DNA of 64,000 nucleotides from Acidobacteriota bacterium (GTDB lineage: Bacteria; Acidobacteriota; Terriglobia; Terriglobales; Acidobacteriaceae), in NCBI GenBank assembly GCA_003225175.1, contig QIBA01000037.1, positions 124,001-188,000 on the forward strand. Reading direction: 5' to 3'. How positions within the stretch are numbered: position 1 is the first letter of the stretch; each line of letters begins with the position of its first letter. Below the pieces are notes generated by a model that saw nothing but the letters and a program-made list of their open reading frames with translations, searched no databases and had not been told where the DNA came from. The translations under genes were made by a program, and so were the position numbers. Of the stretch, positions 29,796-38,272 are shown piece after piece.

Positions 29796-31064
29796 CTAGA
29801 CAGCTGCGCTCAGTCTTCGATATCGGCGCCAGATCGCAACAACCGGCAGTGACAGGATTGCCAGCCAGATCAATATCGCCGGACCGAACTCGGCAAAGAA
29901 GAGAACAATTCCGAGAAGCGTCTCGGAGACATTCTGATAGCCGGCCACGAAGGCGTTATGGACACGAGTAGAAACCGATGGCGCGGGCGGATTTAACTGC
30001 GCTTTGTACTCTTCCGTAAGTTGCAGTTCGACAGTAGCGAAGTCGACGCGGTGCTCGAGCGCCTTCTGCTCGGCCTCCATCTCCTCAATCTCGCCGCGGA
30101 CTCGTGCGATCTCTTGTTCGACCTTCAAAACATCCGTAACCTTTCCCGTACGCTGCTGCAATATCTCGCGCAAACGCTGCTCGGTTTCCCGGGAGTTTTT
30201 TAGCCGTGCCACTAGATCCTCGTGTTGCCGAGTCACTTCTTCGCCCGATTGCGATTCCCTTTCCACGCGGCCTAGCGTCTTCAGATCGCGAATGGTGGAA
30301 GAAAGCGCTGGAGCGGGAATCCGCAACGAAGCCTCCAGGCTGCGCGGAGAATTCTCGGTGGTACTGACATTCATCTGCGCCGAATACCCCTGATAGCGCG
30401 CCACGATAGCGTCGAGAGACGAGCGGGACGCGGCGAAGTCTCTCGTCATCATCGATAGCGCAACGGTGCGGGCGATCATAGGAGCGTCTTCAAGCCGCGG
30501 CGGCAGAACATCCTGCAACGCTTTTGCCGATTCTGGAGTCCCTATCAAGGCGCCCATCACGGCGCCATCTTTCTGCAGGCGGCCGATACTACCTCGAGTC
30601 ACTACACGGTCACGGTCACCGCCTGTCCTCTGGTCCAGTCTCTCTGTGTGTTCTGCCGCAAAACCGTCGATTCGGTGCTGGGCAACTTGGCGACGCTCAT
30701 ATCGCATAGGTAAGAAGATCGCGAACAGCAACAGTGCCGACACTGCTGCCCCGCAGCCCAGGCCAGCCCACTGCTTCCAGCTCCAAAAGCTCGTACGAAC
30801 GAAGAGGCCTGAGTTTCCGATCTCCGCGCCGGAACCTGCTTTGGCTGCGACCTCTGTGATCGAGTCCTCCAACCTCGTCGGAATTGCGGCGACTTTCCAC
30901 GCCGAGAGGGCCTGGGAAGTAGTGCGCAGTTGCTCAGCAAGCCTGGCGCACTCAGCGCAATCTTCGATATGTGCTGAGATAGCTTGAGCCTCTGCAGCGG
31001 AGAGTTCGCCATCGAGAAGCTCCATGATCTCTTCCGGAGCTACATGTTGTGCGGTGATATTCAT
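29796..31064 (-). CDS. Anti-sigma factor: zf-HC2 plus DUF4349 domain
   Basis: Membrane protein of 422 residues. The cytoplasmic N-terminus holds the zinc-binding anti-sigma motif H-x3-C-x2-C (HIEDCAEC, about residues 32-39). A membrane helix follows (about 97-117). The large outer part has a coiled coil with EQRLREILQQRTGKVTDVLKVEQEIARVRGEIEEMEAEQ, typical of DUF4349. A second helix lies near the C-terminus (about 385-412). ATG 31064 was chosen: it overlaps the sigma-factor stop (ATGA) and has GGAGGG at good spacing. It presumably holds the neighbouring sigma factor inactive until an envelope signal arrives. Confidence 0.88.
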   Translation of the reverse strand: MNITAQHVAPEEIMELLDGELSAAEAQAISAHIEDCAECARLAEQLRTTSQALSAWKVAAIPTRLEDSITEVAAKAGSGAEIGNSGLFVRTSFWSWKQWAGLGCGAAVSALLLFAIFLPMRYERRQVAQHRIDGFAAEHTERLDQRTGGDRDRVVTRGSIGRLQKDGAVMGALIGTPESAKALQDVLPPRLEDAPMIARTVALSMMTRDFAASRSSLDAIVARYQGYSAQMNVSTTENSPRSLEASLRIPAPALSSTIRDLKTLGRVERESQSGEEVTRQHEDLVARLKNSRETEQRLREILQQRTGKVTDVLKVEQEIARVRGEIEEMEAEQKALEHRVDFATVELQLTEEYKAQLNPPAPSVSTRVHNAFVAGYQNVSETLLGIVLFFAEFGPAILIWLAILSLPVVAIWRRYRRLSAAV

Positions 31065-31663
31065 ACACATCCCTCCGACGGCGTCAGCTCCGAAGCAGGC
31101 TTAGCCACCGGAGCTGCCAGTAAGTCGCGCAGAGCCATACGCGCGCGAAACAGGCGCGAGCGCACCGTATTCACCGGCATGTGCAGCACTTCTGCGATTT
31201 CGGCGTAGCTTAGCTGTTCAAATTCACGCAACAAAAGAACCTCCCGCTCGTGTCGCTCCAGCTTCCCTAGAGCCTCGCGCAACACAATCTCATGTGTGGC
31301 AGGTTCTGAAATGGGCTCGCGTGATTCGTGCGCTGTTCCCAGAAACGTCGCCCGAAAGGCTGCCTTGCGGCGATGAGCACGTAGGATCTTTAGGCCAATC
31401 GCATAGAGATAGGTTCGAAAGAGGGCGGACGGTTCATAGCGTGCCGAGCCGCGAAGCACGGCGAGAAAGGTTTCTTGTGTCAGCTCCTCCGCCTGCGCGG
31501 AATCGGCAAGGCGTCGCCGAAAGAATCCAAACAGCGGCTGCTTGTATCGTGAAAACAGTTCGGTGAATGCATCCTTCGAGCCTCGACAGAACGCGAGCAT
31601 TAACAACTCATCGCTTTGCACCGTCGCAGTCTGCGCGTCAGGATGTTCGGGCGTAGGATTCAT
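31061..31663 (-). CDS. ECF-type RNA polymerase sigma factor
   Basis: A 200-residue extracytoplasmic-function sigma-70. Region 2 reads FTELFSRYKQPLFGFFRRRLADSAQAEELTQETFLAVLRG; region 4 reads LPPHEREVLLLREFEQLSYAEIAEVLHMPVNTVRSRLFRARMAL-like (here LERHEREVLLLREF). Residues between are the short linker usual for ECF factors. It is translationally coupled to the anti-sigma gene by a 4-nt overlap, which supports the pair. The target regulon is not visible. Confidence 0.93.
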   Translation of the reverse strand: MNPTPEHPDAQTATVQSDELLMLAFCRGSKDAFTELFSRYKQPLFGFFRRRLADSAQAEELTQETFLAVLRGSARYEPSALFRTYLYAIGLKILRAHRRKAAFRATFLGTAHESREPISEPATHEIVLREALGKLERHEREVLLLREFEQLSYAEIAEVLHMPVNTVRSRLFRARMALRDLLAAPVAKPASELTPSEGCV

Positions 31664-31924
31664 CGCCTTCTCTGGCCGCCTCCGAGTCTAGAACGAACGC
31701 CGGCATCGCATCTTGCATTCCATTCCAGTCACGTTCCACACACTTGTAATGTCACGGGACGGCAAAAAGTTCCTGGATCGATTTCGATTTCTTAAAGTAA
31801 TCACCTTCGGGAAGGATGGCTGCGACATTCATGCAACCACCAAGTGCCAGGGGTTCTGCTTGTCCTTGATCCGGCAGCTGCTTATAGTTCTGGGGCAAAC
31901 GATCCTGATCACATTTCCGAGTTG

Positions 31925-32665
31925 ATGGTGAAAGAGAGCCAGACAAAGCTTCCGGAGCAAGTTCTTCGTCCTGATGAATCCTCTGCCCGCACCACGGGTG
32001 ATCGCTTCGCCGTGGAGCTGCGGAGCTTCGGCCCACTGGGAATTCTGGCCATTCTCTTCATTCTCCTTACCGGCAACATTTCGATAGGAAAGGTGGTGTT
32101 GCCGCTGGGCGCTATCCTCGCACTCACTTGGAGGCACCTGTCGCGAACACCCTGGCACGAGATTGGATATATCAGGCCTCGGAGTTGGATCGGCGCAATC
32201 GTCCTTGGGATTGTGTTCGGGATGGCATTCAAGGTTGTGATGAAAGCGATTGTGATGCCACTGCTCGGAGCGGATCCCGTCAACCACGCGTACCACTACC
32301 TGGCTGCGAACAAAGCCGCTCTTCCGGGCGCAATCTGGATGATGTTTGCTGCAGGCTTCGGCGAGGAAACTGTTTACCGCGGCTACATGTTCGAACGCCT
32401 TGGCAAATTGTTCGGCACTAGCGCCCTGGCCCAGACCGCAATTGTGCTGCTGACCTCTCTATGGTTCGGAGTCGGACATTATGCGAACCAAGGCTTTGCC
32501 GGAGCCGAACAGGCGGCAATTGTCGGGCTCGTGTTCGGCTCTACTTATGCTTGCACTGGCCGGATCTTCATGGTGATGTGCGCGCATACTGCCTTCGATC
32601 TGACCGCGCTCGCGATGATTTATTGGAATCTTGAGTCGCGCGTTGCCCACTTACTATTCCGATGA
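31925..32665 (+). CDS. CPBP-family intramembrane metalloprotease
   Basis: Multi-pass membrane protein of about 246 residues with the Abi/CPBP motifs: EETVYRG (EExxxR), then FGVGHYANQG (FxxxH) and HTAFDL (HxxxD). About six to seven hydrophobic segments. The family includes type II CAAX prenyl-endopeptidases and bacteriocin-immunity proteins; a role here is not assigned. The start is uncertain: an in-frame ATG at 31844 would add 27 non-membrane residues with little family resemblance. It is divergent from the ECF sigma factor gene. Confidence 0.83.
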   Translation: MVKESQTKLPEQVLRPDESSARTTGDRFAVELRSFGPLGILAILFILLTGNISIGKVVLPLGAILALTWRHLSRTPWHEIGYIRPRSWIGAIVLGIVFGMAFKVVMKAIVMPLLGADPVNHAYHYLAANKAALPGAIWMMFAAGFGEETVYRGYMFERLGKLFGTSALAQTAIVLLTSLWFGVGHYANQGFAGAEQAAIVGLVFGSTYACTGRIFMVMCAHTAFDLTALAMIYWNLESRVAHLLFR

Positions 32666-32870
32666 GTTCAGATCATCCCGGGAATCCGTTTTGCATATCA
32701 AAAGATCTTTGAAATTGAATTCTCCGGGCATTCTCGTATAAGTTCTCCGCCACAAAGTTTCTCTCCTGAACAGCTGCGTTTTGCAGGAAACGAGCCCGGC
32801 AACAACACTCGTGGGCAGGCGATCCAGGATCCGCGACAAGTAGAGATGGTGGCGCGCTTCACCTTCTGAT

Positions 32871-33818
32871 CTATGCTTTTGCATCTGGGAAAGACGCAGC
32901 ATGCTGTGTCTCTCCCACTCCTGCCGACGCGCTAATCGCGGAACTCGAACCTAGCAGCTCCGAGATCAATACCCCAGCCAGGATGAGCGCAGCGCCAAGA
33001 ACGGCGCGAAGACCGAGGTGCTCCCCGAGTACAACGTACGAAGTCATCCACGCGAAGACCGGCTCGAGCGATAGGATGAGCGCAGTTTGTGTGGGTGAAA
33101 CAAACCGTTGTGCCCACGCCTGAATCGTGAATGCCGCCGCTGTTGCCAACAAACTCGTCAGCACAATTGCCCAAACTACTCGCGCTGACCACATGATATG
33201 TGGCTTCTCCAATAGAGGCGCGGTGATTCCCATAAGAACCGCGGCGATGGCGATCTGGAGGAATCCTATTTGCGCCAGTAAAAACCGTTCAGTTGCCCTG
33301 CCCAGAAAAATCACATGAAACGCAAAACTGACAGCACACCCGAGAGTGAGTACGTCTCCGCGGTTCACGCTCGCCCAGTTTCCTAGTGTACTTTCGCTTG
33401 CGGGAACACTAAGAAGGAAAAGACCGGCGAATGCTGCGAGTACCCCGAGCGCTGTCCATAAACTGGTTTTACGTCCCCAGAAAACCATAAGCAAAAGCGG
33501 GACGAGTATCACTGATATGCCTGTGATGAACGCGGACTTCGAGGCTGTCGTCAGGCGCAGGCCACTGGTCTGACACTCGTAACCCAGCCAGAGAAAGATT
33601 CCAGGCAGAGATCCAGCGAAGAATGCGGAGCGCGGAATTTTTCTGAGTTCTCGATGAAAGAAAATGCCGAGCGTGACTGCCGCCAGCGTCATGCGGATGA
33701 AATTAAAGAGCAAAGGACTAGCGTCGTGCTCAACGGCGTTCTTGACAATGACGAAGGTTGCTCCCCAGATGAACGTAATCAATATTAGGAGCGCGTGAGC
33801 TTTCACTGCTCTCGGCAT
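32871..33818 (-). CDS. EamA/DMT-superfamily transporter with repeat-derived tail
   Basis: Ten-helix drug/metabolite transporter built from two EamA repeats. The first starts LILITFIWGATFVIVKNAV; the second ends LSLEPVFAWMTSYVVLGEHLGLRAVLGAALILAGVLISEL. At 315 residues it is full length. The last residues ETQHAASF are encoded by the dispersed 22-bp palindrome at 32891-32912, and PDAKA follows before the stop. The tail beyond about residue 290 is therefore probably acquired. Substrate unknown. Confidence 0.88.
   Translation of the reverse strand: MPRAVKAHALLILITFIWGATFVIVKNAVEHDASPLLFNFIRMTLAAVTLGIFFHRELRKIPRSAFFAGSLPGIFLWLGYECQTSGLRLTTASKSAFITGISVILVPLLLMVFWGRKTSLWTALGVLAAFAGLFLLSVPASESTLGNWASVNRGDVLTLGCAVSFAFHVIFLGRATERFLLAQIGFLQIAIAAVLMGITAPLLEKPHIMWSARVVWAIVLTSLLATAAAFTIQAWAQRFVSPTQTALILSLEPVFAWMTSYVVLGEHLGLRAVLGAALILAGVLISELLGSSSAISASAGVGETQHAASFPDAKA
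32891..32912. repeat. Dispersed palindrome, copy 4, inside a coding region
   Basis: AAGACGCAGCATGCTGTGTC followed by TC. Ten of 11 pairs can form on the plus strand, including one G-U. It lies inside the 3' end of the EamA gene and is translated. Confidence 0.8.
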
Positions 33819-33856
33819 GGCAGCAGAATAACAAGTACCATTGAGCTAGACGCTAT

Positions 33857-34354
33857 ATGCCGGGCATTGAACCAGAAATTCTTCCGCCACGACGAGTCCC
33901 TGCGCGCGGACTCAGCGACGAGCAACTCGACCATCTTGCCGGCGTCCTGGATGACATCTTTCACATTCCCGGAACTAAGATTCGCTTCGGGCTCGATCCC
34001 ATTGTGGGACTCGTGCCGGGCTTGGGCGACATCATCTCGGGCCTACTGTCGTTCCTGATCGTCTTCGCCGCCTGGCAGCGCGGATTGCCTCGCGTAGCGA
34101 TTATGCGCATGGTGGCCAACATCGGTATCGACACACTTACCGGAACAATACCCATCGTCGGCGATCTCTTCGACATGATGTGGAAGTCGAATCGCATGAA
34201 TTACAACCTCCTCGTGCGCTATCGAGGAGGTACGCGCAAAGGCTTAGTGGCAAGGGATTGGCTGTTCTTTCTTCTGCTGCTCTTCTGCGCTGCGGCATTA
34301 GTGGTGCTGCCGATCGTGGTGATTGTCGCGGTGTTCCATTGGCTGCGGCAGTAG
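33857..34354 (+). CDS. DUF4112 membrane protein
   Basis: A 165-residue protein with the DUF4112 pattern: FHIPGTKIRFGLDPIVGLVPGLGDIISGLLS, MRMVANIGIDTLTGTIPIVGDLFDMMWKSNRMN. Two or three hydrophobic segments include a strong C-terminal helix (about 136-160). Function of the domain is unknown; it is widespread in bacteria. It starts 38 nt from the divergent EamA gene. Confidence 0.85.
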   Translation: MPGIEPEILPPRRVPARGLSDEQLDHLAGVLDDIFHIPGTKIRFGLDPIVGLVPGLGDIISGLLSFLIVFAAWQRGLPRVAIMRMVANIGIDTLTGTIPIVGDLFDMMWKSNRMNYNLLVRYRGGTRKGLVARDWLFFLLLLFCAAALVVLPIVVIVAVFHWLRQ

Positions 34355-34403
34355 ACAGTCCCCACGTTGCGCGTGCGTACGGCCATGTTCTGAGTGATTG
34401 GGC

Positions 34404-35228
34404 TTAGTTCTGTTGTGAAGCGCGATCCGCCAGACGGCGCAGCAGCATCCAGCGCGGATTCAAGTGGCGAGCGACGTCCGGCAGAAACTCCGTCATCAGA
34501 TTCCACGCGGCATCAGAGCCGATGCTGATCGCTATACGGCCGGCGGCTGCGCCGGGCCCTTTCTCCCACTCTGGATGGTAGCTTCCTTCGAGGAGCGAGG
34601 AGGAAGTGGTGCCGAGAACTTCAGCAAAGTTGAGCATTCGCTTTCCCGAATCGGAGCGTGTCACGAACACGTACGCGAGCGCTTTCTCAATACGGGTATG
34701 GGTCGGGGCGCCGGGATCGCGATGGTAGTGTGGGTCCTGATGAAAGATGCTGGAGATCAGGAAGGTCGACATCAGTTCGCTGGTCGCTTGGCCAGCCATT
34801 GACGCGCCAAAACGTTGTCCGAAGCCGGCCGCCCCTGTGCGCAGCTTGGTGTGTCCTTGGATCGCGTCACCGAATTCGGAATCAAGTGCAGTGGTGATAA
34901 TGGCAAACGGATCCGAGACGTTTGCCACCGCCAGCCGGAACTTTCCAGAAACACCCAGCGGCGGACCCTGTTCAGGTCCTTGAATCCTTTGAAGATCTTT
35001 CGAGGAGAATCCGTGCTCGAACTGCTCTTCAAGGTCGGCGAGCTTTGCGCAGTTGTCGCTCTCTGCAACAGCTGAATTGGGAATCACACCAGGATCGTAA
35101 TTCGTGTTCGGAGATGCAGGCTGGTATACGTTCGTGGGTAGCTCGGCCGGAATCGCTGCAGCAAGAATGCAGGACAGGGAAATCGCTGCAGCTAAAACAA
35201 GGAGCGATCGAAGGCGACAGCGAATCAT
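34404..35228 (-). CDS. Exported protein of unknown function (274 aa)
   Basis: Signal peptide (about 1-27, ending AAAIPAE). The mature part is soluble with Gly/Ala-rich segments: GPPLGVSGKFRLAVANVSDPFAIITTALDSEFGDA, FGQRFGASMAGQATSELMSTFLISSIFHQDPHYHRDP and ISIGSDAAWNLMTEFLPDVARHL. The pattern recurs in acidobacterial secreted proteins but no named domain was recognised. The ATG at 35228 was chosen over a TTG two codons earlier because AGGATTG precedes it. Confidence 0.72.
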   Translation of the reverse strand: MIRCRLRSLLVLAAAISLSCILAAAIPAELPTNVYQPASPNTNYDPGVIPNSAVAESDNCAKLADLEEQFEHGFSSKDLQRIQGPEQGPPLGVSGKFRLAVANVSDPFAIITTALDSEFGDAIQGHTKLRTGAAGFGQRFGASMAGQATSELMSTFLISSIFHQDPHYHRDPGAPTHTRIEKALAYVFVTRSDSGKRMLNFAEVLGTTSSSLLEGSYHPEWEKGPGAAAGRIAISIGSDAAWNLMTEFLPDVARHLNPRWMLLRRLADRASQQN

Positions 35229-35447
35229 GGTCAATCCTGACCCGGCGAGCTTTAGGGGATCCGCAGCCGATTGCTAAACCTGTTATTAAGCATGGCTGCC
35301 CTACTTACAAGGTGACTCAGGTCACGGTAAGTTTCAGTAAAGAGTCGTTAAAGTGGGTAAACACCTGAGCAGACAGGAGATTGCAAACATCGCGGAGGCA
35401 GGGTTTGCTCTAGAGGTACATGTACCTTAGGGTGAGTCCCGGAGGGC

Positions 35448-36137
35448 TCAAGATGCCATTTGCTTAAGGTTCGGAGAGATGTTGAGCTTGGCTTCTGTCG
35501 CCTTCTGTACGTCATCTGGAGACAGTCCAGGCGCGATTTCCTCCAGCACTAGCCCGATGGAGGTCACCTTTATATAGGCCATTTCGGTAACGATCGTATC
35601 GACGACCTTTAAGCCCGTCAGCGGCAGAGTGCATTTGCGCAGGATCTTCGGTGCTCCTTCGCGGGTGGTGTGCTCCATGGCGACCACGACGCGACGCGCG
35701 CTGGCGACCAGATCCATGGCTCCTCCCATGCCCTTCACCATTTTCCCGGGGATCATCCAGTTCGCGATGTTGCCTTCCTGATCGACCTCCATTGCGCCAA
35801 GAACGCTGAAATCGATGTGTCCGCCACGGATCATCGCAAATGAATCTGCGCTGGAGAAGTAGGCAGTACCGGGAATCTCCGTCACAGTTTCTTTGCCAGC
35901 GTTGATCAAATCGGGATCTTCTTCACCCTCAAGCGGATATGGACCAATTCCGAGCATCCCGTTCTCGCTTTGCAGCACTACCTGCATCCCCGCGGGAACG
36001 TGGTTTGCGACCAGTGTCGGCATGCCGATTCCCAGGTTTACGTAGAAGCCATCGCGCAGCTCGCGGGCGATGCGACGCACGATGCGTTCGCGCTTTTCAG
36101 CGTCTTTGCTCTTGTCCGATTTTGGAGTAGTGCTCAT
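35448..36137 (-). CDS. scoB: 3-oxoacid CoA-transferase subunit B
   Basis: Beta subunit of a family I CoA-transferase (succinyl-CoA:3-oxoacid or acetate/butyrate type). The motif [12 protein letters not shown] carries the catalytic Glu that forms the enzyme-CoA thioester. [39 protein letters not shown] is highly characteristic. At 229 residues it is full length. Its alpha partner gene (36552-37247) lies upstream on the same strand, but a small opposite-strand gene separates them, which is unusual for a pair normally adjacent or overlapping. The substrate cannot be fixed from sequence. Confidence 0.94.
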   Translation of the reverse strand: MSTTPKSDKSKDAEKRERIVRRIARELRDGFYVNLGIGMPTLVANHVPAGMQVVLQSENGMLGIGPYPLEGEEDPDLINAGKETVTEIPGTAYFSSADSFAMIRGGHIDFSVLGAMEVDQEGNIANWMIPGKMVKGMGGAMDLVASARRVVVAMEHTTREGAPKILRKCTLPLTGLKVVDTIVTEMAYIKVTSIGLVLEEIAPGLSPDDVQKATEAKLNISPNLKQMAS

Positions 36138-36172
36138 GTCGGGTTCGATATCGTCTCAGTAGAATCAATCCA

Positions 36173-36448
36173 ATGCGCAACTCACAAGGGACTACCTTAT
36201 TGTTTCTTGCCGTTGCTGTAATCTTGTTCTTTTTCTCGCTGAGCCTGTTGCCTGCCGTGGAGTTTTACTGCCGCTTTCAACCTCCGGCGATGGTTCTATT
36301 GATTCTTCAAATCGCGTTGCTCGCAATTCGTACACGCGTTCCACGCGCCTTAGCAGATCGTGCGCTATGGATTGCTACATTCGTCTTCACTGTCCTCGGC
36401 GTTATCTTCAACGTTGCCCTCTTAGCGATGGCGCACAGCAAATGCTGA
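36173..36448 (+). CDS. Small membrane protein between scoB and scoA
   Basis: A 91-residue protein, almost entirely hydrophobic, with about three membrane helices (10-30, 38-55 and 65-85) and few charged residues. No family was recognised. It is encoded opposite to both CoA-transferase genes and begins only 35 nt from the scoB start. A 20-bp palindrome stands just after its stop. The composition strongly favours a real protein over a chance ORF. Confidence 0.65.
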   Translation: MRNSQGTTLLFLAVAVILFFFSLSLLPAVEFYCRFQPPAMVLLILQIALLAIRTRVPRALADRALWIATFVFTVLGVIFNVALLAMAHSKC

Positions 36449-36461
36449 TTCACCCAGGTAG

Positions 36462-36481
36462 AGAGGCAGAATTCTGCCTCT
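36462..36481. repeat. 20-bp perfect palindrome
   Basis: AGAGGCAGAATTCTGCCTCT, ten complementary pairs with no loop. It is 14 nt beyond the stop of the small membrane-protein gene and lies between convergent genes. It has no U tract. Confidence 0.75.
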
Positions 36482-36530
36482 GATTATGCTAAGGACCACG
36501 GGATTCAACGGTGGGCGCAAAGCGCATCGT

Positions 36531-36552
36531 GTGACGTAGTATGCTGCGTCTC
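36531..36552. repeat. Dispersed palindrome, copy 5
   Basis: GACGTAGTATGCTGCGTCTC preceded by GT; three differences from the 22-bp consensus. Its last base is the last base of the scoA stop codon, so it forms the immediate 3' end of that gene. Confidence 0.75.
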
Positions 36553-37247
36553 TAACGTTTTCGCACCGTTCTGCGCTCAATCCGCTTTTCGTATTTCTGT
36601 CCCTGGAAGATTCGCTTCACGTAAATGCTTGGCGTCATCACTTGGTCGGAATCGATTTCGCCTACCTCGACCAGGTGCTCCACTTCCACAATGGTGACCT
36701 TGGCCGCGGTGGCCATCATGGGAGAAAAGTTTCGCGCCGTTTTACGGAACACGAGATTCCCCCATTTATCTCCCTTCCAAGCCTTGATCAGTGCGAAGTC
36801 GGCGGTGAGTCCGCGCTCCATCACATAGGTGCGACTATCGAAATCGCGGGTTTCCTTCCCTTCTGCGACGACCGTACCTACTCCAGTTGGAGTAAAAAAA
36901 GCCGGAATGCCGGCGCCACCGGCGCGAATCCGCTCGGCGAATGTTCCCTGCGGCACTAGTTCCAGATCGAGCTTCCTGGTCAGAACCAGATCCTCAAGAA
37001 ATTTATTTTCCCCGACGTATGTACCGATATGCCGCTTGATCTGCCCAGCCTCGAGCAGCAGTCCCAGTCCCCAATGATCAATCCCGACGTTGTTGCTGAT
37101 GGTGATGAGGTTCTTCACTCCTCGGCGAACCATGGCAGCAATGAGGTTTTCCGGAATACCACAGAGCCCGAAGCCCCCAAACATCACGGTGGCTCCGTCT
37201 TGAATGTCGAAGACCGCCTCGTCGGCATTAGCGAAAACTTTGTTCAT
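36552..37247 (-). CDS. scoA: 3-oxoacid CoA-transferase subunit A
   Basis: Alpha subunit of the CoA-transferase. The motif DIQDGATVMFGGFGLCGIPENLI and the RDFDSRTYVMERGLTADFALIKAWKGDKWGNLVFRKTARNF region are diagnostic. ATG 37247 (231 residues) was chosen because homology begins at MNKVFANADEAV; an in-frame start 123 nt upstream would translate a non-coding repeat. A short charged tail (KYEKRIERRTVRKR) ends the protein. It pairs with scoB. Confidence 0.93.
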   Translation of the reverse strand: MNKVFANADEAVFDIQDGATVMFGGFGLCGIPENLIAAMVRRGVKNLITISNNVGIDHWGLGLLLEAGQIKRHIGTYVGENKFLEDLVLTRKLDLELVPQGTFAERIRAGGAGIPAFFTPTGVGTVVAEGKETRDFDSRTYVMERGLTADFALIKAWKGDKWGNLVFRKTARNFSPMMATAAKVTIVEVEHLVEVGEIDSDQVMTPSIYVKRIFQGQKYEKRIERRTVRKR

Positions 37248-37276
37248 GGAACTCGGCAGAATATCAGACTCTTTTT

Positions 37277-37395
37277 CACCGCGGAGACACGGAGGCACGG
37301 AGAAAACAAGAATCAGAGAGGACAAAAAAACTGAAAAAGGTGAACGATCTACATTGGCGCCGAAAAGCAACTCCTGTGCTTCTCTGTGTCTGCGT
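37277..37395. repeat. Inverted-repeat element between scoA and tyrA
   Basis: CGCGGAGACACGGAGGCACG (from 37280) is roughly complementary to 37372-37395 (CTGTGCTTCTCTGTGTCTGC). About 65 nt without ORF lie between. Words of the type 'GAGACACGGAGGCACGGAGA' are familiar from bacterial intergenic repeats. Arms are imperfect. Confidence 0.5.
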
Positions 37396-37397
37396 CG

Positions 37398-38258
37398 TTA
37401 ATCCGTCTTTTTAAATCGCGCAGCACGCTCGAACTCAGCACGCAGCTCGGGCGTGCGTAGATTCTCACGGATATGGGTTAATCGCTGCTCCAGCTTGAAG
37501 ATTGCATCTTCGATGTTTCCCGCATTGGTCAGCGCGATATCACGCCACATGGAATAGGGACTCGCGGCGATGCGAGTCATCTCGCGCAGTGCTCTTCCCC
37601 CGACCTCCTGCATTTGGGTTCGTGTCACGTGGGCTTTTTCTTCTAGTTCTGCTTCATCATGAAGTGTGGCAGCGAATGCTGTTGAGAGCATTTGCGGCAG
37701 ATGACTGGTCCATGCGACCAGACGATCGTGCTGTTCCGGAGAGAGATAAATGGTCTGCGTGTTCAGCGAGGCGATCAGAGTGATGTACTCGTGAGCTAAA
37801 TCGTTGAGGTTTTCCCCATCAACAGTAAATATCCATGTGGAACCGGAAAACAGGGCGCGATCGGCGTTCTCGATTCCGGAATGCTCCTTGCCCGACATGG
37901 GATGTCCACCGAGAAAACGCGAGTTCACGCTGGCTCCGAATACAGATCTCGCGCGCTTGACAATTTCGACCTTCGTGCTGCCGACATCTGTAAGCAGAAC
38001 GCTGCGTGGCAACATTGGCCCGAGGTTCTCAATCGAATCGATGATACCGCCTACGTTCGCCGAGAGAATGACAACATCGCTGCCCACGCATGCACGCGCG
38101 GGATTTTCAATGCCGGCATCAATGGCACCCATCTGCTCCGCCCTGGCGAGCACTCGCTGCTTGTCGGAACCGATCACGCGAATGCCCTTGTGGCGCAGAC
38201 ACAGACCCAACGAGCCGCCGATAAGTCCAGTGCCGACGATTGTGACTTGCTTAATCAT
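37398..38258 (-). CDS. tyrA: Prephenate dehydrogenase
   Basis: NAD(P)-dependent oxidative decarboxylation of prephenate to 4-hydroxyphenylpyruvate in tyrosine synthesis. The nucleotide site VGTGLIGGSLGLCLR is at residues 8-22. The motif HPMSGKEHSGIENADRALFSGSTW and the LVAWTSHLPQMLSTAFA helix are typical of TyrA. At 286 residues it lacks an extra ACT or mutase domain. It is not joined to the trp/aro block (about 5 kb away), although functionally it belongs there. It starts 14 nt after the M49-type gene's stop. Confidence 0.93.
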   Translation of the reverse strand: MIKQVTIVGTGLIGGSLGLCLRHKGIRVIGSDKQRVLARAEQMGAIDAGIENPARACVGSDVVILSANVGGIIDSIENLGPMLPRSVLLTDVGSTKVEIVKRARSVFGASVNSRFLGGHPMSGKEHSGIENADRALFSGSTWIFTVDGENLNDLAHEYITLIASLNTQTIYLSPEQHDRLVAWTSHLPQMLSTAFAATLHDEAELEEKAHVTRTQMQEVGGRALREMTRIAASPYSMWRDIALTNAGNIEDAIFKLEQRLTHIRENLRTPELRAEFERAARFKKTD

Positions 38259-38272
38259 CCGTGTGAATCGGT

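Noticed and set aside
32654-32902. 82-codon minus-strand ORF
   Set aside because: Overlaps the end of the CPBP gene and the EamA gene with no ribosome site or domain; the spacer contains repeat words.
35416-35429. Palindrome AGGTACATGTACCT
   Set aside because: Short and single; 21817 shares only GTACCTT[C/A]GGGTGA. Too little to call a regulatory site.
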